A stretch of 14,978 nt of DNA from Acidobacteriaceae bacterium (GTDB lineage Bacteria; Acidobacteriota; Terriglobia; Terriglobales; Acidobacteriaceae), in assembly GCA_003162495.1 (NCBI GenBank), contig PMOF01000142.1, positions 14,330 to 29,307 of the forward strand, written 5' to 3'. Both the position numbers and the translations under genes were made by a program. This document shows, one piece after another, positions 1 to 8,474 of this stretch (position 1 is the stretch's first letter; every line of letters begins with the position of its first letter). The notes under the pieces are model-generated. The model did no database searches, was not told where the DNA came from, and was given only the letters and a program-made list of their open reading frames with translations.

Positions 1-663
1 GGCACGGAGGCGCGCACCAACGGAGCGTTTGCGTCCAGCTATCATGCGCGGGTGCTGCCCGAGTTTCTGGATGTAGTGGACGATCCGGGGCTGAAGAGCT
101 TTGACGGCAAGGGCCTGGTGGGCGCGTACGACGTGGACGATGAGGGCGTGCCGGAGCAGGCGGTGAAGCTGATCACAGCGGGTCGGCTTGACGGTTACCT
201 CCTCGGCCGTGAGCCAGTGAAAGATTTTCCGGAGTCGAACGGGCATGGACGCGCGGGGATTGCGGGCGGCGCACGGCCGGCCATCGGCGTCCTCAAGGTG
301 ACCGCGACCGATGGGCTCACGGATGAAGCCCTGAACCAGAAGCTCGTGGACCTGGCCAAAGATCGCGGGCTGAAGAGTGTTTATTTTGTGCAGACGATGG
401 GCGGCGAGCTGACACCCCGGATGCTCTACCGCGTGGGTCTCGACGGCAAACGCGAACTGGTGCGCGGCGCGGAGCTGGACGATCTGGATCAGCGCGCGCT
501 GCGCTCTGGCGTGGAGGCTGCGGGCAAGGACTTGTTTGTGGCCAATTACTATGGCGACGTGCCGGAGACGGTGCTGGCGCCGGCTTTGCTTCTGGATGAC
601 GTAACGGTGCGGCGCGCCAACGAGAAAAACAACAAGCTGCCCTTTTATCCGCCGCCGGACTAA
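1..663 (+). CDS. TldD/PmbA-family metallopeptidase, C-terminal part (5' truncated by window)
   Basis: The frame is open from base 1 and ends at TAA 661-663, giving 220 visible residues. They match the C-terminal domain of the TldD/PmbA (TldE) family, which acts in the cytoplasm on unfolded peptides and in maturation of some modified peptides. Visible hallmarks are FLDVVDDP near residue 21, a GAYDVDDEGVP stretch, the GYLLGRE strand and SNGHGRAG. The end, VTVRRANEKNNKLPFYPPP, is as I recall it from acidobacterial TldD-like proteins. The HExxH zinc motif would lie upstream, outside the window, so activity cannot be judged. TldD and TldE usually work as a pair; no partner is visible here, though one could lie upstream. 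The gene converges on a minus-strand gene with only 5 bp between the stops and no hairpin terminator between them. Confidence 0.88.
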   Translation, partial: GTEARTNGAFASSYHARVLPEFLDVVDDPGLKSFDGKGLVGAYDVDDEGVPEQAVKLITAGRLDGYLLGREPVKDFPESNGHGRAGIAGGARPAIGVLKVTATDGLTDEALNQKLVDLAKDRGLKSVYFVQTMGGELTPRMLYRVGLDGKRELVRGAELDDLDQRALRSGVEAAGKDLFVANYYGDVPETVLAPALLLDDVTVRRANEKNNKLPFYPPPD

Positions 664-668
664 GGCCG

Positions 669-1130
669 CTATTGTTTCTTCCAGGCGCCAACAATTGCGC
701 CCATGACGACCATCCCAATCAGCCAGAAGCCGCCGTTGATGCCGAGCAGACTGAGCGGGCGCACCTCAAAGACGTATTCCGTAGACCAGGTGGTGAGCAC
801 AAAGCCCAGCCACAGCAGCGCCCCGGCCTTGATGCCGCGCAGTGCCGTCTGCGGGCCGGTGGCCTGTATGGCATAAGACAGTGCAGTGGCCACCACAACG
901 GCTGAGACGAAGGCCGTGCCGTACTGAAGCACTGGACTGAGAGCGCCCGGCCCCATCAGCCATTCGCGGGTGCGGCCAATACCGTTCATCCATGCCTGCT
1001 GAAAAAATGTATACCATCCGCCTTCCGCCAGGAAACAGGCAATTGCCGCAACCAGGATCGCGAGATAGTTCTGCCGAATACTCGTTGCTTGCATTGTCGA
1101 ACCGGGGTGCGTCTGAGACTGGGTTGCCAT
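669..1130 (-). CDS. DUF1761-like small membrane protein
   Basis: A 153-aa protein with about four hydrophobic segments: around residues 20-38 (NYLAILVAAIACFLAEGGW), 68-88, 98-115 and 128-147. This is the length and layout of DUF1761 proteins, a bacterial inner-membrane family of unknown function; the NYLAILVAAI...WYTFF opening is typical of it. The ATG at 1128-1130 is preceded by a strong Shine-Dalgarno (AAGGAGG, complement of 1136-1142), which favours it over the internal Met at residue 13. The roughly 200 bp upstream (1131-1329), towards the rlpA end, hold no gene; a TAGAAT box (complement, near 1250) could be a -10 element but has no good -35 partner. No function can be assigned. Confidence 0.8.
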   Translation of the reverse strand: MATQSQTHPGSTMQATSIRQNYLAILVAAIACFLAEGGWYTFFQQAWMNGIGRTREWLMGPGALSPVLQYGTAFVSAVVVATALSYAIQATGPQTALRGIKAGALLWLGFVLTTWSTEYVFEVRPLSLLGINGGFWLIGMVVMGAIVGAWKKQ

Positions 1131-1329
1131 GTCGTCCTCCTTCTTGACTCCAAATATCTTGTCAGCTTTCGAGTTTCAGGCCTCAGGGATCGCCTCATTC
1201 GCGAAAAGCGCAAAGGACGCATCCCTTCGGGGACAATTGAGTTGGACGAAATTCTAGCTCATTTTCTGATGCTTTCGGCCGGCTACTGGGTAAAAAGACG
1301 GAATATCTCTTCTTGCGCGCGCCAGCGCC

Positions 1330-2142
1330 TCAGTCCAGCCGCGTGAGGAAGGCTTCCGCTTCGGCGTCTCCTGGGCGCAGATGGCTGGCGATGAATTCGG
1401 CCTGCTCGCGGTTGTCGCCCTGGGGACGGATGCGGACCCAGTAGCTCTCTTGGCCGGAAAACTCGATTACGCTGGAAGTGGGGTATTTCCGCAGGAGCAG
1501 CGCTTTAAGTTTCATGGCCTGGCGTTCGCTATGGAAGGCGCCGATCTGCACGCACCAGCGGCCGCCCGTCCCGATGGGTTTGGGAGAGCGGAAAACGTCG
1601 AGGCGGACGCGAGCTGAGCCCATCCGGTAAATCCCCGTGGCTTTGGCGGAGGCGACGGTGAGGTCGATGATCCTGCCCTCGACAAAGGGACCGCGATCGG
1701 CGATGCGCATGGCGCTGGATTCGCCGCTCTTGAGGTTGGTCACTACGATGAGCGTACCCATGGGCAGGGTGCGATGCGCGGCGGTGAGGGCGCGGTCATT
1801 GAAGATCTCTCCGTTGGCGGCTCTGCGTCCCTTGTAGGGGGAGGAATACCAGGTCGCCAGCCCCTCTTCAGACTGAATGGGCTGGTGAGTGTTGATAAAG
1901 TCGAGGTCTTCATCGCTGACGCCGCCCGGCGGAACGGGTGAATTGGGAATGCGCGCGCTAGACGTGGCCGGGGGCGTCGGCTCCTGAGGATTGGTTTCGG
2001 GCGGCGGCGGAGCCGCCTGGGGTGCGGGAAGTTGGGCGATCGGGTTGCGCTGATGGCCGCAGCCGGATGCAACCAGAAGAGCGACAGCCACGACGGCCCA
2101 GGCTGCCAGGCGCCCTGCATGTTGGCGAATGCCGCTAGGCAT
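1330..2142 (-). CDS. rlpA: RlpA-like septal/cell-wall lipoprotein with SPOR domain
   Basis: A 270-aa lipoprotein. Residues 1-28 form a signal peptide ending in VASGC, with Cys28 as the likely lipidated residue. A Pro-rich linker (about 35-75) follows, then a double-psi beta-barrel RlpA domain (about 93-183) and a C-terminal SPOR domain (about 194-269). The barrel carries the expected motifs: LATWYSSPYKGRRAANGE, TAAHRTLPMGT and ADRGPF. Glu112 and His123 have the same 11-residue spacing as the catalytic Glu120/His131 pair of Pseudomonas aeruginosa RlpA, and Asp149 is also kept, so lytic transglycosylase activity on denuded septal glycan is plausible. SPOR domains bind such glycan. The start overlaps the stop of the upstream 91-aa gene as TGATG, so translation is probably coupled; no strong Shine-Dalgarno is seen. 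The RlpA assignment is firm; catalytic activity is inferred. Confidence 0.92.
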   Translation of the reverse strand: MPSGIRQHAGRLAAWAVVAVALLVASGCGHQRNPIAQLPAPQAAPPPPETNPQEPTPPATSSARIPNSPVPPGGVSDEDLDFINTHQPIQSEEGLATWYSSPYKGRRAANGEIFNDRALTAAHRTLPMGTLIVVTNLKSGESSAMRIADRGPFVEGRIIDLTVASAKATGIYRMGSARVRLDVFRSPKPIGTGGRWCVQIGAFHSERQAMKLKALLLRKYPTSSVIEFSGQESYWVRIRPQGDNREQAEFIASHLRPGDAEAEAFLTRLD

Positions 2143-2417
2143 CAGGAGCGCGGGTCCCTATTGGATTGAGGACCTGATTGGGGATTTGATTGAGGCGGAT
2201 TGGGCGGCGGCTGGCGGTCGAGCCGGTCTGCGAATTTGCGCAGCGCGTCGGCTGTCTTGCGCATGGCGACAATGGACTCGCTGCGGACCTGCGGGATCAC
2301 TGCGTCGTTGACGTAAGCGGCGGCGTGTCGCAGCTCCATCTCGATCAGTTCGAGGGCCTCTTCGATGCGACGGCCCACGCCGCCTGCACCGGGGCCCGGT
2401 GGGGGATAGGTACCCAT
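2142..2417 (-). CDS. Small helical protein of unknown function, coupled to rlpA
   Basis: 91 aa, not recognised as a named family. Residues 15-70 are a run of amphipathic helix rich in Glu, Arg, Ala and Leu (for example RIEEALELIEMELRHAAAYV and AMRKTADALRKFADRLDR). The last 20 residues are a Pro/Gln/Ser/Asn-rich tail (PPPNPPQSNPQSGPQSN). There is no signal peptide or membrane segment, so it is probably cytoplasmic. The ATG at 2415-2417 has a good Shine-Dalgarno (GGGGAGG, complement of 2425-2431). Its TGA shares one base with the rlpA start, so the two are almost certainly one operon. A role linked to the envelope or division is only guilt by association. Confidence 0.75.
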   Translation of the reverse strand: MGTYPPPGPGAGGVGRRIEEALELIEMELRHAAAYVNDAVIPQVRSESIVAMRKTADALRKFADRLDRQPPPNPPQSNPQSGPQSNRDPRS

Positions 2418-2440
2418 GGAGTAGCCTCCCCTTTAACTCT

Positions 2441-2460
2441 GCGCGGCGCGGCGCGGCGCG
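2441..2460. repeat. Four tandem copies of the pentamer GCGCG
   Basis: Exactly four head-to-tail GCGCG units lie 10 bp beyond the Shine-Dalgarno of the 91-aa gene, in its 5' leader or promoter. On the minus strand a TTGACG (-35-like, complement of 2459-2464) sits directly upstream of the repeat. The downstream sequence has only a poor -10 match, so the promoter reading is weak. Confidence 0.6.
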
Positions 2461-2710
2461 TCAATGCCGGCAGGCTTGCAGGGTGCCGCAATTGCCAATA
2501 CGGGCGGGAGATTAGAGCTTCCCTTAAAAAAGAGCGTGAATGCACACTGTTTTTGAGATCCTGGGGATACTTTTCGCTGAAAATTCGCGTCCTAGTTTTT
2601 AGGGGCGGAGGTTGAGGGCGTGTTTGGCGCGGGGATGAGGACAGGTCGAAGCGGGGAGGGGCGGGCTTTTGCATAGCCGTGGAGCGGGCCATCACAGTGA
2701 GAGACCGGCG

Positions 2711-3655
2711 GTGACCACACGCGGAATGCGGGTGGCGCGACTTGCCCGCTTGGCACTGTGTCTGATGGTCGTGCTTTGGGCCGGCCGTCTGGCTTGGGCT
2801 GGGCAGCCGGAAAGCCCCATGGCCGAAGCAGCGCTCCCTGAGGCTCCCCAGCCAAAAGGTGCCACCCACAGCTCGGCATCGGAGCCCGGAGCATGCCAGG
2901 TGAGGCGGGCAGGCGGCGCGGTGGCCATGGCGGCGGCGGATGCGGCGGCAGCGGCAGCCGGGGTTGTGGATCCGGCTGCGAGCGACCTTCCCGACCCAGC
3001 CACGCAGCAAGTGCCGTGCCCGCCTTATGTCCCGTTCATCAACTGGTACGACCGCTTTCTCAACGGCCCGCAGGTGAAGCCGATGACGCCTAAAGAGAAG
3101 GCCTGGCTGGCGGTGCGCAACGTGATTGACCCCTTCAATGGCATCACGATCCTGGGCAGTTCGGCCATTGCCGTGGGCTCCAATGCCTACTCCCCCTACG
3201 GCCCGGGGATGACTGGGTTCGGCCGTTATGTGGGCGTGAGTTACACGCAGGATATGACCGGCGAGTTTTTCGGCACGTTTCTGATTCCGACCATCGTCCA
3301 CCAGGACCCGCACTACCACCGGATGCCCAACGCCAGCATGAAGCGCAGAATCGCTCACGCAATCTATCAGGTGGTGTGGACGCAGGGTGACAACGGCAAG
3401 GGGATGGTGAACTACGCCGACGTGGTGGGCTTTGCCTTCGACAACGAGATCAGCAACCTGTATGTGCCGGGGCAGGAGACCAACTTGCCGGGCACTGCCG
3501 CGCGGTACGGGACAGGTCTCGCCACAGCGCCGATCGACAACTTTGTGTCCGAGTTCCTGCCCGACGTGGCACGGCGCATCCATATTCAGATTGTCGTAAT
3601 CCAGCAGATTATCAACCAGGTGGCAAAGACCGACACGACGCAGGGGCAGCCGTAA
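2711..3655 (+). CDS. Secreted protein of unknown function, acidobacterial HQDPxYxR family
   Basis: About 314 aa, no known function. A signal peptide is clear: basic n-region, hydrophobic core LALCLMVVLWAG and an AWA-GQ cleavage site. Next comes a low-complexity Ala-rich stretch (AADAAAAAAG), then a conserved domain with WYDRFLNGP, AVRNVIDPFNGIT, LIPTIVHQDPHYHRM, GDNGKGMVNYADVVGFA, NEISNLYVPG and a C-terminal EFLPDVARRI. I recall this motif set from proteins common in Acidobacteria; it has no family name I can give, and an outer-membrane or periplasmic site is inferred. Three starts are possible. TTG 2669 has the best Shine-Dalgarno (GGGGAGGGG at 2653-2661) but gives a very long n-region. GTG 2711 has weak GAGAG upstream. 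ATG 2726 gives the tightest signal peptide. I chose 2711; the stop is certain. Confidence 0.8.
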   Translation: MTTRGMRVARLARLALCLMVVLWAGRLAWAGQPESPMAEAALPEAPQPKGATHSSASEPGACQVRRAGGAVAMAAADAAAAAAGVVDPAASDLPDPATQQVPCPPYVPFINWYDRFLNGPQVKPMTPKEKAWLAVRNVIDPFNGITILGSSAIAVGSNAYSPYGPGMTGFGRYVGVSYTQDMTGEFFGTFLIPTIVHQDPHYHRMPNASMKRRIAHAIYQVVWTQGDNGKGMVNYADVVGFAFDNEISNLYVPGQETNLPGTAARYGTGLATAPIDNFVSEFLPDVARRIHIQIVVIQQIINQVAKTDTTQGQP

Positions 3656-4027
3656 GGCTTTTGCTGCAGCGGCCTCTTTCTGGTGCAGTTATTCTGAAAC
3701 CCCTTGGAACTCTTACCTGGGGCTGGCATGATCGTGGGCGGATGAGGTCCACGCGGGGGCATTCCCGCATTTACCCGGCCCTAAAAGGGAGCGCTCCCGG
3801 CTCCGAGGAATCCCTGTTGCGGCAGGGTACGCCGTTCAGTGTCTTCTAGTTACCGCTCAGCCGGGGATTACGCCATTCACTGCACCATCGTTGGGTTGAT
3901 CGGAGGTGCCCGTTACCCTAGGAAGGTACTTTCAGGTCACCCGCTCACCCAAAATGGGGAACGGCGATCCTGAGCCGGGCCAGCGAGTTAGGCCGGCTGC
4001 GGCTTCACCTTGAGGAGACAGAGACTA
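3656..4027 (+). other. Non-coding leader upstream of the radical SAM gene
   Basis: 372 bp without a convincing gene; the 62-codon frame at 3661-3849 has no ribosome binding site or family resemblance. It holds a perfect 12-bp palindrome GGGAGCGCTCCC (3787-3798). It also holds an imperfect direct repeat of TACGCCRTTCASTG at 3828-3841 and 3869-3882, 41 bp apart (about four helical turns). Its size and structure are compatible with a promoter and regulated 5' leader, but I recognise no riboswitch or known RNA and cannot place -35/-10 boxes. Confidence 0.45.
4012..4017 (+). promoter_or_regulatory. Ribosome binding site GAGGAG that fixes the start at ATG 4028
   Basis: GAGGAG lies 10 nt before ATG 4028. 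The same frame is open from a TTG at 4010, but that codon directly abuts this site, so the ATG is the real start. Confidence 0.85.
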
Positions 4028-6154
<2,127 letters not shown>

Positions 6155-6176
6155 TCCTTCCAACAGCATTTATGAA

Positions 6177-6210
6177 AGAGAAGGGCCGCTCAATTGAGCG
6201 GCCCTTCTCT
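6177..6210. terminator. Bidirectional palindromic terminator
   Basis: A perfect 34-bp palindrome with 17-bp arms (AGAGAAGGGCCGCTCAA and its complement) lies between the convergent radical SAM and DinB-like genes. ATTT follows on the plus side and TTTCAT on the minus side. It can end transcription from both directions. Confidence 0.85.
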
Positions 6211-6239
6211 ATTTCGATGCGCAGTCCGCGCAACCAGCC

Positions 6240-6722
6240 TCAGCGCTCCCAGAAGTGCGGCGGCTCGATGCCGAGGGCGCGCAGGTAGACGTACCCCTGG
6301 CCGCGATGATGGATTTCGTTCTCGATGGCGTATTGAATCATCGCGATTCCCGGCATCGTCCACTGGCCGAAGGCCGTATCGACCTCGGCGAAGCGGTGCG
6401 GGGGAATGGCGGGGAACTTCGCGTCGAGTTCTTTTGTCTTCTGATCCCAGAGCGCGAGAATCTCGCTCTTTGAGACGGGCTTGGGACCGTCACCGTACTT
6501 AATCCACTTGCCAGTAGCCACGCCGTCGACGATGGGCACTGCCATTCCAATGAACTCCACGGCCATCGCTGCGAAGGGCCGCATTTCACCCACGGAGAAG
6601 TTGAACAGATCGTCTTCAGGGAAAGCTTCAATGGTGCGGCGGGTCAGCGCGCGGTGGCCCTGCCAGTTCTTGAGTAAATCCTCGGTGCTCAGCACGCTTA
6701 CGGTTGTTGTCGCGGTTGTCAT
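6240..6722 (-). CDS. DinB-like four-helix protein next to a YafY-type regulator
   Basis: 160 aa with the features of the DinB/YfiT-like superfamily: four predicted helices and a C-terminal IENEIHHRGQGYVYLRALGIEPPHFWER-type block (residues 133-160). Canonical members bind a divalent metal through three His residues, two of them in an HxxxH near the C-terminus. Here His139 is present, but the position four residues earlier is Asn135, and no obvious His occupies the mid-protein site, so metal binding may be lost or altered. The ATG at 6720-6722 has a GGAGGT Shine-Dalgarno (complement of 6728-6733). It is transcribed divergently from a WYL regulator 96 bp away, which probably controls it. The substrate is unknown; thiol transfer or stress roles known for relatives cannot be assumed. 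Confidence 0.82.
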   Translation of the reverse strand: MTTATTTVSVLSTEDLLKNWQGHRALTRRTIEAFPEDDLFNFSVGEMRPFAAMAVEFIGMAVPIVDGVATGKWIKYGDGPKPVSKSEILALWDQKTKELDAKFPAIPPHRFAEVDTAFGQWTMPGIAMIQYAIENEIHHRGQGYVYLRALGIEPPHFWER

Positions 6723-6776
6723 ATCGGACCTCCATGTGGCCCTTCAGGGCTCATGAGTGAAAGTAACGGCAATTCC

Positions 6777-6791
6777 CGACAGAATCTGTCG
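6777..6791. promoter_or_regulatory. Candidate operator palindrome in the divergent DinB-like/WYL-regulator promoter region
   Basis: CGACAGA-A-TCTGTCG is a perfect 7-bp inverted repeat with a 1-bp centre, midway between the two divergent starts (6722 and 6819). A dyad in this place fits a dimeric site for the WYL/HTH regulator encoded alongside. No experiment is known to me for this site. Confidence 0.6.
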
Positions 6792-6818
6792 TAAATTGAA
6801 TTGAGGATAAAAATTGCG

Positions 6819-7802
6819 ATGTACGACCCGATTATGCGCGTGCTGACGGTGCTGGAGGTGCTGCAGGCACGCGACCATGTAACCGGAACGGAACTTGCCC
6901 GACGGCTTGAAGTAGACCTGCGCACAGTGCAGCGCTACATCGTTCGGCTGAAAGATCTGAATATTCCCGTCGAGTCTTCGCGGGGCGTGGGTGGGGCGTA
7001 TCGATTGCGGCCGGGATATCGGCTGCCTCCGCTGCTGCTAACCAACGAGGAAGCGTTTGCGCTCTCGCTGGGGCTGCATTCGCTGCGCCAGGTGGGCCTT
7101 TCGGCGTTTGCTCCGGCCACGGAAGGAGCGCTCAAGAAACTGGAGCGGGTGCTGCCCGAAGCGCTGCGCGAAAGCATCCGGACAGTCGAGGACGTGGTTG
7201 CCATCGAGCCCGGCCCATGGGTGGTAACCACGTCGGTGGAGTCTTTGATTCGCGCCGCGTCGGCCATCCGCACCGGCCGGCGCATCCGCTTTGACTATCG
7301 ATCGCATGACGGGGCCGCCACGCGCCGGCACATCGAACCTTATGCGGTGATGCACACCGACGGGCGCTGGTATCTGATCGGCTACTGCCTCTCGCGAAAG
7401 GCGATGCGCACATTCCGGCTGGATCGCGTCTCAAACCTTGCGTCCGGCGCCGGGAGCTTTCGCCGGCCTGCAGAATTCGATGCGCGGAAGTACCTGCATG
7501 CGAGCATGCCGTTCATTCAGTCCGAGTATCAGATCGACGTGTGGATCGATATGCCGATCGAGGAGGCGCGGCGTAACTTTGCGCCGTTGAGAGTGGCAAT
7601 CGAGGAGAGGGACGGCGGAACGCGCGTGCGCTGCGGGCGCGACCGGCTGGAGATGATTGCCGCCATGCTGTTGAGCATGGGGCGACGCATTGTGGTGCAC
7701 AGCCCCAAAGAGTTGCGGGTGACCTTCCGGGAGTTGGCGCGGCAGGCGCTGAGGGCGGCGGATGAGCCGCGAGCCGCACGAACTACCAGACTTCCAGCTT
7801 GA
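6819..7802 (+). CDS. YafY-type HTH/WYL transcriptional regulator
   Basis: 327 aa. Residues about 5-60 form a winged helix-turn-helix of the HTH_11/DeoR-like type (VTGTELARRLEVDLRTVQRYIVRL, then a wing with GVGGAYRLRPGYRLPPL). A WYL domain follows with GRWYLIGYC at 182-190 (Trp184, Tyr185, Leu186), and a C-terminal WCX-like extension to the end. WYL proteins sense a ligand, often a nucleic acid or nucleotide, and act as repressors or activators. The start is ATG 6819, with GAGG at 6803-6806 upstream; the same frame opens at TTG 6801, which overlaps that site. It is divergent from the DinB-like gene across a palindrome, the arrangement usual for YafY/DinB pairs, so autoregulation and control of the DinB-like gene are likely. 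The inducing signal cannot be read from the sequence. Confidence 0.9.
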   Translation: MYDPIMRVLTVLEVLQARDHVTGTELARRLEVDLRTVQRYIVRLKDLNIPVESSRGVGGAYRLRPGYRLPPLLLTNEEAFALSLGLHSLRQVGLSAFAPATEGALKKLERVLPEALRESIRTVEDVVAIEPGPWVVTTSVESLIRAASAIRTGRRIRFDYRSHDGAATRRHIEPYAVMHTDGRWYLIGYCLSRKAMRTFRLDRVSNLASGAGSFRRPAEFDARKYLHASMPFIQSEYQIDVWIDMPIEEARRNFAPLRVAIEERDGGTRVRCGRDRLEMIAAMLLSMGRRIVVHSPKELRVTFRELARQALRAADEPRAARTTRLPA

Positions 7803-7884
7803 ACCGCCGATATGCGCGGATCAGTTCGAAGTCGGATTGGTTAAATTTGCTTTGATGGTCACCGAGGCATCCGGACCTTGGGCG

Positions 7885-7909
7885 GAAGGTGCACGCCTTC
7901 AAATTTTTT
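7885..7909 (+). terminator. Probable intrinsic terminator after the WYL regulator
   Basis: GAAGGT-GCAC-GCCTTC forms a 6-bp stem (one G-U pair) with a GCAC tetraloop, followed by AAATTTTTT. It lies 83 bp past the regulator's stop and upstream of the next gene's leader. Confidence 0.6.
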
Positions 7910-7959
7910 CCACAGGAGCCACAGAAAAAGGGTATCAACGGAGTCAATTTCACGCCCTT

Positions 7960-7987
7960 GCGAGGCAACTCGCCGCGCTTTTTGCGG
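7960..7987 (+). other. Two small adjoining hairpins in the leader of the Gly/His-rich gene
   Basis: GCGAG-GCAA-CTCGC (7960-7973) has a GNRA tetraloop. It is followed at once by CCGC-GCTTTTT-GCGG (7973-7987, sharing one base). They end 13 nt before the Shine-Dalgarno at 8001-8008. They could stabilise the mRNA 5' end or be chance; the second could also be read as a weak terminator. Confidence 0.35.
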
Positions 7988-8012
7988 TTCTAATGGGATC
8001 AAAGGAGAATCT

Positions 8013-8474
8013 ATGTCCTACGGTAAAGTGCTTGCTCTCTCGAGTCTCGCCATTGCTCTGCTCAGCGGTTTGTCAGTCGCGCCGGCGCAGATTTCGGTCG
8101 GCGTTGGAATTGGGGTGGAGCCTGGGTGCCCTTACGGGTATTTCGACTACGCTCCCTATGACTGCGCCCCCTACGGCTACTATGGGCCTGACTGGTTTAA
8201 TGGCGGAATATTCCTTGGAGCCGGACCCTGGTTTCATGGCCCACACGGCTTTTACGGCCACGTGGACAACCGCTTCGATCCGCATTACGGCTACCACGGA
8301 CCGATGCCGGGGCGCGGGGAGGAGCGGTTCAACCACTTCCACGGCAATGAGGCGCGGGATGGGCGAGGCCACATCGGCGACCCCGGCCATGACGCGGGCC
8401 ATGAACACGCGCTTCCCGGATACCGTGGTGGCGGCGGGCACGGCGGCGGGCACGAAGGTGGTGGCCATCACTAG
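8013..8474 (+). CDS. Secreted Gly/His/Tyr-rich protein
   Basis: 153 aa. The ATG at 8013 follows a textbook Shine-Dalgarno (AAAGGAGA, 8001-8008), although the frame is open further upstream. Residues 1-27 are a signal peptide (hydrophobic LALSSLAIALLSG, likely cleavage after APA and before QIS). The mature part is low-complexity: Tyr/Gly/Pro-rich first (YGYFDYAPYDCAPYGYYGP), with two Cys that could form a disulfide. It becomes increasingly His/Gly-rich, ending in a GGGGHGGGHEGGGHH-type tail. No catalytic domain is visible. The His-rich tail suggests metal binding or a structural or surface role, but this rests on composition alone. I do not recognise a named family. Confidence 0.78.
   Translation: MSYGKVLALSSLAIALLSGLSVAPAQISVGVGIGVEPGCPYGYFDYAPYDCAPYGYYGPDWFNGGIFLGAGPWFHGPHGFYGHVDNRFDPHYGYHGPMPGRGEERFNHFHGNEARDGRGHIGDPGHDAGHEHALPGYRGGGGHGGGHEGGGHH

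Noticed and set aside
2459..2464. TTGACG as a firm -35 box for the 91-aa gene/rlpA operon
   Set aside because: No acceptable -10 lies at 16-19 bp spacing; kept only as a weak remark.
2345..3583. 412-codon open frame on the minus strand
   Set aside because: It overlaps both the 91-aa gene and the secreted protein in antisense, has a low-complexity Arg/His-rich translation and no recognisable domain.
3661..3849. 62-codon frame after the secreted protein
   Set aside because: It starts 5 bp after a stop without a ribosome site, and its translation has no resemblance to any family.
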